Below are positions 1 to 12,176 of a stretch of DNA of 64,000 bases, piece after piece. Below the pieces are notes generated by a model. The model was not told where the DNA came from. It did no database searches and worked only from the letters and a program-made list of their open reading frames with translations. The DNA lies in the NCBI RefSeq assembly GCF_028858725.1, contig NC_084774.1, forward strand, positions 8,716,001 through 8,780,000, given 5' to 3'. Each line of letters starts with the position of its first letter. Position 1 is the first letter of the stretch. The position numbers and the translations under genes are program-made. This DNA comes from Colius striatus (taxonomy: Eukaryota > Chordata > Aves > Coliiformes > Coliidae).

Positions 1-3000
1 CAGGGGAGCATCAGCACCTCGTGCTGTAGCTCTGGCTGTTTCCTTGTCAAGGACCATTGCTTTTGTTTAGCAGGAGCTCCTTGAGCTGGTTGTGCTGCAC
101 AGAATAAGCCCCTTTTCCATGCTGTTTTGCCTTTCTGTTGCACCCTGGGCCAGGTGGATCACAGGGAGTGTTGCAGTCGATGGCTCCAGGGGAGCACTCA
201 CCCTTGTGATGGGCAGTGTTCGTCCTACCCTTCCCCTCAGCTGCATTTTGGGGTTTGTTTGGAAGATGCTGAAGCAAACGGGGATGGTTTGCAGCGCCAT
301 TGGTATCCCAGTGGTGTAGCTGTGGGGATGGACCCCTCAGCCATGGGAATCAATGTTTGCAGGTCGTGTCTCTGGGTCCAGCACCAGCTTCTGACGCCTC
401 AGGGTCTCTCCACAGTCTGTGCTGTGGTCACATCCTCTCCTCTGGGGCTGTTTTCCTCAGCTCTGTAGGGACCAGGCCTCAAGGAAGGGTTTCTACCACA
501 TTTACTCTGTGTCCTGACAGATGTTCCTGATGTTCCTCGTTCTGCAAAGGTGGAGGAAGCCCCTTCCCCACATGGGCTCTCAGCTGGCACACGACACCTG
601 GCTCAGTCTCATCCACTCTTTGCAGGACTTGGGGCAGTTGCTGGCAGTGGCACCTTGTCCTCCAGCCCTGTGGGTTTCCTCTCCTGCTGCCTTCCCTGCT
701 GTGAGCAGAGCTGATGCTTCCCCATCCCTGATGCTTCTCACACAGAGCAGTGACCTGCCCACCCTGTGCCCCATGGGCTCACATGCCAGCCCCCTGATTC
801 GATGGGCTTTCCTCTTCCTTGTGCCCTTGCAGCTTTGCTCTGCCTCCTGCCCCAAGCCCCATCTCTTGATGGCTTTGAGATTTGAGTGACCTGCTCTTGG
901 CTACTCCCCTGTGTCTCCTGGCCCTCGCAGCTGCCATCCTCCTCCTCACAGCACGCTCAGGGATGCACTTACTCATCTTCAGACGCTTTTCATTTCCTCT
1001 CTGTGTGTTTCCCAGGGCCTCAGTGATGAGCAGCCAGAGCCAGCAGCAGTGCCAGGCGCTGTGGGGAGGTGGGGGCTGGGCTGGCACAGGTCCTGTGGGA
1101 CATCCCTCTGTGGGAATGGACCCCTCTGCAGATCAGTGGGCACACAGAGGTCTCTCTGCTTCTCCCTTTGTGGCACTTCAGATGTGATAAGCTCGTGGGT
1201 CTCCTTGTGCTGTTGTGGCCAGGCTCCCTTTGTGCTGAAGCTTCTCATCCCCTGCTGAGGGATGTGGTTCAGTTCAGTGGTGGGCTTGGCATTGTGAGGC
1301 GAGGGGTTGGACTCGAGGAGCTTAAATGTCTTTTGCAAGTGGGATGTTTGTGTGATTCTCTGGTCCTGGCCCAGGTGCCTGTTGTAGCTGTGAGCACAGG
1401 TGATTCCCTCTGCCTTCGGAGGCAGAGTGACCACGTGCCCTGTGGGATGGGGTATTTCCAGCTCTGGTGCTGACCTGCCTGTCCTTGGCAGCCCATGGGC
1501 ACAGTGAGGCTTTGGGGGGACTGAAATGGCCTGTTGATGCTTTGGGAATAAAGAAAGGGACAATTTATTGCCAGTGCTCCATCCCAGCCTGCTCATTCCA
1601 GCCACCCTGGGGTTGCCTGGTGAGGCAGAGCCAGTACCCATCTGGGAGGGGACAGAGAGCTCAGCACCCTGGTGAGACAGGGCCCCAGGCAGGGTGCAGG
1701 ATGGGGCTGCCCCTTCCATGGGGGTTTGGTGCCCATGGGCAGAGCTTGGCCAGGCTCCTTGTGGCAGTAGCACGGGGCTGCTCTCAGTTCCTCACCCCAC
1801 CGTGACAGACATCGAGCCTTGGTGTGGGCACAAGACGAGTCTGCAGCAGTGGGAGGAGGAGGAGGAAAAACTGAGCTCGCCAGGCATGAGGCTGAGTCCA
1901 GGCTTCCCTCAGAGCCGTTCCTGGCTGTGAGTGCTGGCAGCAGGCAGCTGGGATGCAGCAGGGGGAGCTCACAGGAGCCCCCAGCATGGTCCCAGCCCAT
2001 GTGCTGGATGCACTTGTGCCATCTGTGGTGCTGGCACTTACCTGGTGCTGGAGCACACAGAGACCCCTGAGCAGGGCAGTGTGGTGTGTGGGTAACAGAC
2101 CAGGCACTGCCAGGCTACTGTGGGCTGGGACTAGGGGCTGTGAGGGGGTGAGGAGTCAGCCTCTCCACGGCCACAGAGCTCCCTAAAGCCCTTCCTGGGA
2201 GCTGCTCAGAGCACCCCATGGCTTGGAAAGCCAGGGGCAAGCTGGAGCCTGGGCACGCTGGAGCCAGGGTCATGCCAGAGCCTTGGCCATGCTGGAGCCA
2301 GGGCCGTGCTGGAGCCAGGAGGGCTGTGCAGGGCCGAGGCAGAGCCCAGGCAGTGCTGGAGCCAGGGCTGTGCCGCAGCCCCGGCGCTGGATGCTGATTC
2401 ACGCTGCCGCATCAGCGCCGCCCGCAGCCGCCCGGCCGCACACGCTGCGGCTCAGGAGCGGTTTTCTGGCAGGGCAGAGCGCTGCTGCCCCCTGCCCAGG
2501 GGCCTCCCCTGCAAATCCATCCCAGAGGGGAGCACCAGGACCCCCAGCTCCTGGTTGCTGTGTGCCGGGGGCTCGCCGGGGCTGTTTGTCGCTGCTGCAG
2601 CTCTCGGGGCTCTGCCCGAGCTCCCGGGGATGGGGATGGGGAGCAGCACGTCCTGGGCAGAGCAGAGGCCTGGGCTGGCTGCTGGGGGCTTTGAGCATTA
2701 GACAGGAGGTAGCCTGGAAAAACTAACCCTGGAGTGGCAGATGCACAGGGGTGCAGTGGTGTGAGCTGCCTGTGCCTCCTCCTCTCCTCATCCCGCTCCT
2801 CGTGCTCCCCTGGGCCAGGGCCAAGCAGCACTTGGTGTCACCCATCGATTATCAGCTGCCTGGTCCCATCCCTCATGCTGCTCTGGGCTGGAGCTGCCAA
2901 AACCTGGGGCAGGTCCTGGCAGTGTGAGCTCGGGAGGGAGTCTGAGTGCTGACCCCAGCAGTGTGGGGCATGGAGGGGGAATGGGGGGGATGTGAGGGTG

Positions 3001-3671
3001 GATGTGCTGAGCAGATGCCATCAGAGCTCCCAGGGCTGCAGCAGCTCTCAGCCCTGTGCCTGAGGTGCTGCCTCCTCCAGCAGCTCCTGCCAGTGGCTTT
3101 GAGCCTCTGCATGTGGCCTGTTTACAGGGAGACAGGCTCTGTGTTGGCTGGGATCAGCTGCTGCTGCCATGTGAGGTGGGATCTGTGCTTCCTCACCTTA
3201 GCTCGCTGAGGACTGAGGGATTCTGGCTTATTTAAGGAAAAGCAGGAGCCCAGCCCTCTGTGGGCACAACTGCCAGGCTGGGTGGAAATGGCAAGGTCAG
3301 GGCAGGGTGTCTGAGCCTGTCCCATCTCTGCCCCCAGCAGTGCCACCAGCCACCCCTGGGGTCAGGGGAAAGCTTGTCCCACAGCTGGGAAAGGGGCTTT
3401 AGGCCACGGGCTGGTACCTGCTGTGCTGCTGGTTTGCCTTATAAATGAAGAAAACCCTACCTCAGTGCCCAAGGCAAGTCCTGCCAGGGCAGGGCCCCGG
3501 GCACGCAGCGTCCCGGCGTTGCTGGGCTGTGGGAGGGAGGGAGGGAGTCTGTCCATGCAGAGGTGGCCCTGGGGACTCACTGCTGCCCTGCTGCAGGGGC
3601 TCAGCCCTGTGCCAGCCCAGGGCCGTTTCCCTGCCCTCACCTCCTCTCTCTGTGTTGCCTTTGACCCGCAG
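1..3671. other. SNPH upstream or first-intron DNA, no coding exon seen
   Basis: No coding exon could be supported here. The stretch is GC-rich, with a CpG-dense patch around 2375-2600 that could be a non-coding first exon or promoter of SNPH. Around 2250-2370 there is a degenerate repeat built on a 'gctggagccagggc' core. A weak CR1 3' fragment lies near 1283-1350. A pyrimidine-rich acceptor ending at 3671 opens the first SNPH coding exon, so at least the right part is intron. The other open frames look like chance products of high GC. Confidence 0.6.
1283..1350 (+). mobile_element. Possible old CR1 3' fragment
   Basis: The words 'gaggggttggactcgaggag' and 'cttaaatgtcttttgcaagt' resemble a diverged sense CR1 tail, but the terminal ATTCTATG-type end is not clear. 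Confidence 0.4.
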
Positions 3672-3696
3672 CTCCCCACGCTCCGGCCCTGCCGCC

Positions 3697-6600
3697 ATGT
3701 CTCTGCCGGGCAGCAGACGCTCGTCCACCGGATCCCGAAGGTGAATATGCTGCGGCCTCTGGCACCAGGCACCGGGCACTTCTCCTGCCTGGCAGCAAGG
3801 AGGCAGCGATGCCCAGCTCCAGCACACGCTGCCACTGCAGCACCGAGCCCCGGCCCAGCTGCTGGGGGGTTGCATGTGGCTGCCCCTGCCACGCTGCACG
3901 TCCCTGTCCGTGCATGCGGCCCCAGCGCTGCACCCGCCTCCCTCTGTCCGTCTGGGCCAAGGCAGGAGGGCCCTGGGGCTGGGGGGTGATGCTGAGGGGT
4001 GTGTCAGCCCTTGCAAAGCCTCTGCTGGAGCTGCAGTGGTGGAGGGCAGAGGGAAAATAGAGACGAAACCCCTTTTACTCCACCCCAGTTGTCTCCATGA
4101 GCTGGGCTGATGTTATTGTAGGCACCGGCTGCCTCCAGCAGCACGGGCAGAGGGAAGAGCCCCAGGTGTAGGTGCTGTCCTGGGAGCAGGCAGAGGGGTG
4201 GTTTGAGCTCTGCCAGGGCCGTGCTCCCCAGGGGCTCCCAGCAGGGTCTCCTGGTCCCTGGGGCTGCAGGATGGCACTGTGGGGGGTGGGCAGCGGGCGG
4301 GCAGCCCCCTCCAGCTCTGCCTTGTGCCCTCGGTCACACCATGTCTGTGCCATTTTGATCCCCGCTGTTTGTTTTGTCCTTTTGTCTTGTGTGTTCTCGG
4401 TGTGGTGGTTGGCAGTCGCGGGCTTTATGGACGGAGTGGCTTTGCCTCCTTCTTTAAGTCTCCAGCGCCCTCAGCCACTCGGCCTGAGACACAGCCTCTT
4501 CTCCCTGCCTCCAGGCGCCCCTCGCCCCCCGGGAGGGACACCTACGGCACCTCCTCGCTGAGCAGCAGCAGCAATTCAGGCTCCTGCAAGGGCAGCGACA
4601 GCAGCCCCACCCCAAGGTAACCCCCATCACCCGTGGCGCCAGGGCGGCTGCCGGGTGCCCCCCGGGCAGGGGGGAGCAGCGGTGCCCCTGTCCCCACCGG
4701 GCACTGGGGCTGCTGCAGCGAGGCTGTGTGCTTTGGCAGCTGCTGGAGCCGCTGCTCTGTGTCCCAAAGGCCTTCCACCATCCTCTTCCGAACCTCTCTA
4801 CTGCCGCTGTCGTGTGTTCTGCCCCTCCCTCTGTCCCGCCGTGGCTGTGGCTTGCACGCTGCACGCTCCCCTCCTACTGCTCCTGCACCCCAAGGAGCAC
4901 CCCAGGCCCTTCAGGGCCAAGGCACAGTGCACAAGAGCTTCCCCTTGTGCTGCCCAGCGGAGGCTCTGGCTTCTCAGGGGGGCACGAAGAGCCGGGCACC
5001 GAGCTGCAGGATGAGCATCAGCCCCTGTGGGCTCAGCAGCCTGTGTCAGCACTTTGGGGCCATCCAGGCTGGGCCCCTCCTGCCTGTCCCCAGACACCTC
5101 CCAGAGGTGCCTTCAAATCTGAGAGGGGTGCAAGGGGCCTGAGGGTGATCAGAGCCCACCCACACCACAGCAGGGAGCGGTGGCTGAGCTGCTGCCACGG
5201 GGCATTGCAGGGCCACAGTCCTGCCTGGCTGCTCCGAGTGGCACGCTCCTCATGTCCTGGCTGGAGGCTGGAGGCTGCTGGCTGCCATGCATGGGGGCTT
5301 TGGGCTGCCTGGCTGTGTGCAGTGTCCCTGTCACCCTGCTGCTGTGCAGAGTGTCCCTGTCAACCTGCTGCTGTGCAGACAGTGTCTCGTCCGCCCTGCT
5401 GCCATGCAGGAGCACCCCGTGCCATGCCCACCTCTGTGTGTGCCACCCAGCCCTGACACACAGCCCTGGCTCTGCCCAGCCCTTGCTCTCCACTCTGCCC
5501 CTGGCCTTTGGGCACCTCATCCAGCCCAGTGACGGCACGAGGAGGGTCCTGGAGCAGACATGGGTGCCCCAGATTGCTGTCCACGGGCAGGACAGCCACC
5601 AGCTCCAGACCTGCTCCATCCTGGGAGGAGTTACCCATCACTGAGGGGGTTGATCCCACCCCTGGCACCTCCATCCACATCACTCCTGCAAAGCTCCCTC
5701 TGGGCACGCAGAGACCCCGGCACCTGCAGCTCTGCAGAGGGCTCAGTGGCCACAGCCCCCTGGCACACCCACCCTGCCCCCTGCCCACAGGGCTCCTCTG
5801 GGGCTGCACCCCGAGAGCAGGAGATGCCCTGGGGCCCCTCTGGCAGCCCCGGCGGGTGGGTGACGGCCGTGTCCCCGCAGGCGCTCGGCCAAGTACAACC
5901 TGTGCAGCGACAACCACGGCATCAAGCCGCCCACGCCGGAGCAGTACCTGACCCCGCTGCAGCAGAAGGAGGTTTGCATCCGGCACCTCAAGGCGCGGCT
6001 GAAGGACACACAGGAGCGGCTGCAGGACAGGTGAGCGCTGGCTGCAGACCCCCCGGCGTGGGAGTGCCAGGAGGGGCCCCCAGCACCAGCTGCAGCAGCT
6101 CCTGAGTGGGAAGGGATGGGGAGGGGATCACTGGATGCCCGGCGCTGTGCCGAGTCCCTGGGCACTTGGTTCATGGTGTTTCAGGCACGTGGGCAGCTGA
6201 CCTTGCTGCACTTCCAACCAGGGAGCCACAGATCCACGGGATCCTAGTGGTGGGGGTGGGAAGGGCCCTGCAGAGCTCCCCCAGCCCCAGCCCCTGCTGC
6301 AGCAGGTTCCCCTGGCTCAGGGGGCACAGGAACGTGTCCAAGTGGGGTTGGAAACCTCCCGAGAAGGAGCCTCCACACCCTCCCTGGGCAGCCTGGGCCA
6401 GGGCTCCCTCACCTCAGCACCAAGGGACTTTCTCCTTGTGTTTAAGTGGAACTGTTTGTGTTCCAGCTTGTGCCTGTAACCCTTTGCCCTGTCACTGGGT
6501 ACCACCAGAACAAGGTGTCCCCCTCATCCTCCTCCCCACCCTTTAGGGACTCTTAAGTGTTGACGACATCCCTCTGAGCTCAGTCACCTCGTCTCCAGAC

Positions 6601-8337
6601 TAAACAGCCCCAGGTCCCGCAGCCTTTCCTCATGAGGCAGATGCTCCAGTCCCCTGAGCATCTTGGTGGCCCTGCACTGGCCTCTCCCCAGCACTTCCCT
6701 GTCTCTCCTGAGCTGTGGAGCCCAGAACTGGCCACAGGACCCCAGATGTGGCCATCCTAGAGCAGTGTAGAGCGGGAGGAGAACTTCTGACCCGCTGGCC
6801 ACTCTCCTCTTCACGCAGCCAGAGTGGGGCTGCAGAGCCCTGCGTCCCACACCCCTGGCCCTGCTCTCCCTGCACCCCCCAGCTCAGTCCCTGCCACGCT
6901 TGGTCTGAACTCCAGCGTCAGAGGGTGGCTAATCCCCATCTGCTCCTCGGGCTTAGGCACGTCCTCGCTGCCGTGCCAGCTGCCACGCGCCCGGGCCGGG
7001 CACCTGCCCGTCCCCAGCAGCCCTGGGGAGCCCTGGGGAGCCCTGTGCTCTGCAACCCCTCGGCCACACAGGGCTGAGCATTGCTCCCGAGGGTCCCCCG
7101 AGCCCCCGAATCCACCCGTGGGTCTCAACCCCGGGGGAATCCGGCTCCAGCTCCCTGCTGGGCACGTGAGGGGAAGGGTCCATCCCTGCAGCCCCTCGCC
7201 CTGTCTCGCAGGGACGCCGAGATCGAGGACCTGAAGACGCAGCTGTCGCGGATGCAGGAGGATTGGATTGAGGAGGAGTGTCACCGCGTGGAAGCCCAGC
7301 TGGCGCTCAAGGAGGCCCGCAAGGAGATCAAGCAGCTCAAGCAAGTCATCGACACGGTGAAGAACAACCTGCTGGAGAAGGACAAAGGGCTCCAGAAGTA
7401 TTTCGTGGACATCAACATCCAGAACAAGAAGCTGGAGACGCTGCTGCACAGCATGGAGGTGGCACAGAACGGGGCGCTGAAGGAGGAGGGGGCCGCCGAG
7501 TCGGCTGGGGGGTCCCCGGCCCGATCCCTCACCCGCAGCTCCACCTACACCAAGCTGAGCGACCAGGGGGCCGGGGACCGGAACGTGGGGGGCTCACAGA
7601 CCATCTCGCTGGACGAGGGGGCCGACAGCGGCTTCGCCGGGGCAGAGGAAGCTCCCGGCCACACGGACCCACTGGAGCCGGGGGCTGAGCTGGGCGCCCG
7701 CCTGCCCCCCAGCTCCACCTACGAGAAGCTGCTGGGGCTGCGTGGCGGCGTGGAGGCCGGGGTGCAGGCCAGCTGCATGCAGGAGCGGGCCATCCAGACG
7801 GACTTCGTGCCCTGCCAGCCCGACCTGGACACCATCCTGGAGAAGGTGATCAAATCCCAGGCCTGCAGCTTGGGCAGCCCCACCTCAGCCTGGGTGTCCG
7901 AAATGGAAGACGTGATGCCCGGCCCCGAGCTCTCCAACCCCGCCACCGCCGCCACGGACCTGCCGGCGGCCGAGCCCGACGCCACGACCTCCACCGAGGG
8001 AGGCGGCTCCTGCAACCTGGCGGTGCGGCAGCCCCCCAGCGCCAGCCCCTCGGTGGCCATCGCCTGCGCGGCCGAGGAGGAGCCTCCGGAGGCCGCCGGC
8101 TGCGAGGCCGCCCCGTCCAAGAGCTACTGGAGCCGCCACTTCATCGTGGATCTGCTGGCCGTGGTGGTGCCGGCCGTGCCCACCGTGGCCTGGCTGTGCC
8201 GCTCGCAGCGCCGGCAGGACCAGCCCATCTACAACATCAGCTCCCTGCTGCGCGGCTGCTGCACCGTCGCCCTGCACTCCATCCGCAGGATGGGCTGTCG
8301 CCCCGTCGCCAGCCCCGGGGGCGGCGCCCAGCCCTGA
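3697..8337 (+). CDS. SNPH: Syntaphilin, four coding exons
   Basis: Syntaphilin anchors axonal mitochondria to microtubules and also binds syntaxin-1; it sits in the outer mitochondrial membrane. Coding exons are 3697-3740, 4515-4616, 5881-6030 and 7212-8337, all with GT-AG boundaries and continuous phase, giving about 473 residues (human about 494). The N-terminus MSLPGSRRSSTGSR matches the human start, followed by the Ser-rich SSLSSSSNSGS stretch and the very conserved NHGIKPPTPEQYLTPLQQKE. The last exon encodes the coiled coil (DWIEEECHRVEAQLALKEA, then KQLKQVIDTVKNNL) and CMQERAIQTDF. The C-terminal membrane anchor is VDLLAVVVPAVPTVAWLC, followed by SSLLRGCCTVALHSIRR. The start at 3697 lies just after an acceptor at 3671, so 5' non-coding exons must lie upstream. 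The middle, after the coiled coil, is the least conserved part. Confidence 0.97.
5318..5412. repeat. 31-33-bp tandem repeat in SNPH intron 2
   Basis: Three tandem copies of 'gtgtccctgtcaccctgctg' plus 'ctgtgcaga' occur, the last diverged (gtgtctcgtccgccctgctgccatgcagg). Confidence 0.8.
6220..6800 (-). mobile_element. CR1 LINE fragment in SNPH intron 3
   Basis: Antisense CR1 tail of about 580 bp. Starting from the 3' end it shows 'gagctcccccagccccagcc', 'gcaggttcccctggctcagg', 'gtttgtgttccagcttgtgc', 'tctccagactaaacagcccc', 'tggtggccctgcactggcct' and 'gaactggccacaggacccca'. It lies in the intron before the last SNPH exon, opposite to the gene. Confidence 0.9.
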
Positions 8338-9760
8338 CCCAGCCCTGGCAGCCCCCTGCCCGCCCCCACGGACCCGACCGCTGATTGTAGACCCCCGGCG
8401 TGTCCCCGGGGGGAGCCTTGGTCAGCCCTGGGGGGGGGGTGGTAAGGAGGGGATGGGGGCTGTGGGTGCTTAAGGGGGTGCTGAGCCCCTCCACAGCCCC
8501 TCGGTCCTGGAGGAGGGGAAGGAGGGTTGCTGGAGGAGGGGTGGGATGCAGCACTGAGTGTCGTGCTGAGACCCCCTCCCCAACCCGTGGCCTCCTGGGT
8601 TGCTGCTGTGGGGTCTCCAGCTGTAGGGGGGCTGCAGAGCTGCGCTCCACGGCCTGGGCCCCTGCCCCATTGCACTGGCTTTTCGGCTGTCCTTGCCCAG
8701 CCCTGGCGAGAGGCCGCTGGGCAGCTGGAGCCCCCATCCCCGGGTGTCATTCTTGGCACAGGTGCTGGTTACACCACACTACCAGTGTCTGGCTGCAGAG
8801 GGAGGATGGGGAGAACCCACTTGGGCGCAGGAACCAGCTCTGGATGGGTTCAGGATGAGTGGGAGGCCGTGGGGCACCTTTGCCCCGGCCTCCTGCCCTG
8901 CTTCGGTGTCCATCCTCCCCTGGCAGTGGGACGGTGCCCTCCTGCACCCCCCCGGCCCCTCTTCAGCCCCCTCCCCGCAGCGGGACGGAGCTGGGCTGGG
9001 GCTCCTGTGCTGCTGAGTGAGGGAGCCTCGTGCCCTCCTTCCCTTTGCTTTGCACTATGTTCACTTTTTGTTTCGGCACAGACTGAAGCTGTGTTGCTGA
9101 GGGGGGCATCTCTCAGCCCCATGGAGCAGCCCCGGCTCGGCTCCTGGGCTTTTGGCTGTGGTGATGCCCATGATCCCACCCTGGAGCTGCCCAGGGGAAT
9201 CCCCTCTGTGCTGGTGGCCTCCAGAAAAATGCCTTTTTCTTTTGTTGTTTCCTTGACAAGCAAAGACAGCGACGATTGATGTTTGACGACTGATTGATGG
9301 TTGCTCAGCCGGGCTGGCGAGGCCGGGCACGGGGCTCCCTCAGGCCTCGGGGCTGCTCTGGCTGCTCCCACCCCTTGAATGTCTGTGGCTTCTTTGTGAC
9401 TTGAACTGACGGTGTTTCCTCCCTCCACCCCCCTCCACAGCCCGTGGGGGCTCTGGCAATGCTCCCCTGGCCGTGCCCGTGCTGGGGGACGCCGAGGTGG
9501 GCGCTGGGATGGCCCCCGGGGGCTGAGCCGTGCCGGGACGGTGGCCTCTCGTGCAATGTGTTTGTGGATCTGTGTACACGTCTGTTAGACTCTCCAAAGC
9601 TTTGCCAAGAAATAAATGTAACGATTATATTTGAAAGACAAATCCATACAATATATTTTTTCAATACAGAACTGAACCAGCTGTAACCCCCCTTGGTCTT
9701 GTTTCCCCGCTCCTGTACTCGCTCTGTGGTGGATGTAATAAACGGCGCTGGGTCTGTGTC
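8338..9760 (+). other. SNPH: SNPH 3' UTR with two poly(A) signals
   Basis: This stretch follows the SNPH stop (TGA 8335-8337). It is GC-rich at first, then turns AT-rich around 9580-9670. AATAAA occurs at 9611-9616 and again at 9737-9742, so the message probably ends near 9630 or 9760. The end is inferred from the signals only. SDCBP2 on the other strand stops at 10094, so the two genes are tail-to-tail with only a few hundred bases between them. Confidence 0.7.
9737..9742 (+). terminator. SNPH: SNPH distal poly(A) signal AATAAA
   Basis: A canonical AATAAA hexamer about 1.4 kb after the SNPH stop, with G/T-rich sequence just downstream. A second AATAAA at 9611-9616 could give a shorter 3' UTR. 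Confidence 0.65.
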
Positions 9761-9974
9761 TGCTTTGGCTGGAGGCAGCCTGTGGTGTCTGCCCCGAGCG
9801 GGGACAGCCCCAGCAGGGACAGGGTGGGGTGTGGGGACCCCAGGATGTACCCCAGCCCTGCTGAGGAGAGGGAGGAGAGGGCTGGGGGGGACGGACATGG
9901 GAGACAACAGAGGCTGGTGGTGTGTGTCCCACCGCCACCCAGCAGCCACCAGCCTCCAGGGATGAGGGGTTTTG

Positions 9975-10060
9975 GGATCAGAGAATCACTTTGGTTGGAA
10001 AAGACCTTGAAGATCATCAAATCCAGCAAAACCATAAACATAAACCAGCCTCTTTTGGGG
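9975..10060 (-). mobile_element. CR1 LINE 3' fragment
   Basis: On the + strand this reads as the reverse complement of a CR1 3' end: an AGAATCAC start, then 'ttggttggaaaagacc' and 'gaagatcatcaaatcc'. This is the usual avian CR1 tail. It is short and diverged and lies between the 3' ends of SNPH and SDCBP2. Confidence 0.7.
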
Positions 10061-10093
10061 ATGCTGTGGAGGTCCCCTTCAGCAGTGCCGGCC

Positions 10094-12176
10094 TCAGAGG
10101 TCAGGGATGGAGTGGTCCATGCTCGACTTCACCAGCCCCGACGAGAGCCTGGGCACAGGGATGGGAACTCTCAGGGGGAGCCCCAGGGACCCCTCAGGGG
10201 AGGGGGTCCCGTGGGGGCACAGTGAGGTAGGGGCGGGCCCCAGGGCCCCGTGCTCTCACCGTTTGACCATGTGCTCGTAGATGACGCTGGGGATGATGGT
10301 GAGCGTGACCACGTCCCCAGCCCCCGCCAGCACCTCTGTGAGCTGCTTATCCTGCGGGAGGGAGAGAGCAGGGGGTCAGCATCCCCTCGGGCTCCCAGGG
10401 CCGGATCCTGACACCCCCCCGAAGCCGAGCACAGCCCCCACCTTCATGCCGATGACGTTCTGGCCGTTGACCTCGCAGATGCAGTGGTGGGTGAGGAGCC
10501 CGTTGCGGGCGGCTGAGCTGTCCTTGGCCAGCGACACGATCTTGCCCTTCTTCACCACGACGCCGATGTGGCCGGTGCTGTCCTTGTGCAGGGTGACGGT
10601 GCGCTGGAAGGGTCTGCGTGGGGAAAGGGATCAGCCCCAGTCCCAGCCCCGGCCCCGGCCCCGGCCCCGGCGCCGCCCCCCGCTCACCTGTCCCGCACCA
10701 CCATGACGATTTTCTCGGGGGACGCCTTCCTGAGCGCCCGCTGCGCCTTGTCGCTGCTCCAGCCCGCGCAGTTCTTGCCGTCCAGCTGCAGGATCTGGTC
10801 GCCGAAGCGCAGCCCCACCAGCGCCGCCGGCGAGTTGGCCTTCACCAGCTGCACGAAGATGCCCTGGGGACGCGGCAGCGGCGGTGGCGCGGCAGCTCCG
10901 CGGCACGGCACGGCACGGCACGGGCAGCCCCCGCGCCGGCCCCCGCGCCAGCCCCGCGCCGGCCCCCGCGCCAGCCCCCGCCACTCACCTGGTCGACGTT
11001 TTTGAGCTGCAGCCCCGTCTTGCCGCGCTCGTCCTTGCACAGGTGGATCTCCCGCACGCCCGGCCTGATCTCTGCCCGCCGCAGCCCCGCGTTGTTCCCG
11101 CTCAGGGGGGCCACCAGCCGGCCCGGGGAGGGCCCGGCGGGGGTCAGGGCCTGCGGTGGAGCCGGGGGTCAGCACACGGCGGCGCCGGAGGGGGGATGCT
11201 GCGCCCTTCCCCCGGGCAGGATGTGGCCCCTGTCAGCCGCGGTGCTGGGGCACGGGGGGAAGCCCACGCAGGGGGAGCGCGATGTGTGACCCCCGGGCCC
11301 GGACACCTACGGTGCTGCCTTCTGGGAGCAGGTTCTTCTGGATCTCCTCGCTGGACAGCGCCAGCCCCATGTAGTTCTGCAGCTCGGCCAGGTTGGGGTA
11401 GAGCGCGGGCGGCTCTGTGGGACACACCGAGGGCGGCCTCAGCTCGTGGGGTGTCCAAAGCGCAGCCGTTGCCACCCCCACAGAGCCCCCCGAGGCTGTG
11501 GGCTGTAGGAAAGAAGCCCCCAAAGCCTTCCCCATCCCCCTGCACCAGGCTGAGGAGGGTTTCAGCTGAGCCCTCCTGCACCGGGAGTCACAGAATCACA
11601 TTTGGGTTGGGAAAGACCTTTTAAGCTCCTGCAGTCCCAGCCTGCCCAGCCCAGCACTGACCCACAGCCTCAGCACCTCAGCCCCACGGCTTTGGGATCC
11701 CTCCAGGGCTGGGCACTGCCCCAGCTCCCTGGGCAGCCTGGCACAGGGGCTGACACCCCTCTCAGGGAAACAGCTCTGCCTCAGCTCCAACCTCAACCTC
11801 CCCCGGGGCAGCTTGAGCTTGTTTCCCCTTGTCCTGTTGTTCATTACTGAGGAGCAGAGACTGACTCCCATCTCACTACAACCCCCTGTCAGGTGGGATC
11901 GCTCCCCCCCAGGCAGCCCCTCGCCAGGGAGAGCTGATCCCAACCCACGTTACCGGTGCCCGTGGGGAGTTTTGGCTTCTCAGTGACCATGGTGGTGGGA
12001 GGGGTCCTCACCCCGGCTGCTGCCTGTGCCTGCCGAGACATGGGGTGTCTGCTCAGGGCAAAATCCCACAGAGACCCATCAGGACCTGCTCATCCACCCC
12101 TCCCCACAGCCCTGACACTGACCTGCAGGATCTGGTGGCCCTTCATGTCCTCCAAGGATGGGTAGAGCGTTGCCAT
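10094..12176 (-). CDS. SDCBP2: Syntenin-2 (tandem PDZ scaffold), eight coding exons
   Basis: Syntenin-2 is a two-PDZ adaptor that binds C-terminal peptides (syndecans and other receptors) and phosphoinositides at the plasma membrane and nucleus. Coding exons in order of transcription are 12176-12123, 12029-11954, 11414-11311, 11150-10989, 10863-10688, 10613-10442, 10351-10260 and 10148-10094. Total 891 nt, about 296 residues (human 292), all phases consistent. The start [18 protein letters not shown] matches human [30 protein letters not shown] is the conserved N-terminal motif. PDZ1 runs from [18 protein letters not shown] to KIVMVVRDR, with its carboxylate-binding strand at IFVQLV. PDZ2 covers [19 protein letters not shown]. 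The protein ends SMDHSIPDL. At the third exon the donor used is at 11310/11309 (GTAGGT); the GT four bases further on would break the phase. A short 5' UTR exon part (12177-12190) precedes the ATG. Confidence 0.97.
10620..10985. repeat. GC-rich simple repeats in SDCBP2 introns
   Basis: The short introns around the PDZ1 exon contain tandem CCCCGG (about 10637-10672), CGGCA (about 10900-10920) and a repeat of roughly 26 bp built on 'cccgcgccggcccccgcgcc' (about 10927-10982). They explain several spurious Ala/Gly/Pro-rich open frames on both strands. Confidence 0.75.
11586..11935 (-). mobile_element. CR1 LINE 3' fragment in SDCBP2 intron
   Basis: The reverse complement reads as a CR1 tail. The CR1 3' terminus (TCACAGAATCACA) is at 11586. 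It is followed by the characteristic 'ttgggttgggaaagac', the 'cagcctcagcacctcagc' block, and the 'cccttgtcctgttgttcatt' block near 11820. About 350 bp remain, truncated at the CR1 5' side as is usual. The copy lies in the second SDCBP2 intron, in the gene's own orientation. Confidence 0.85.
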
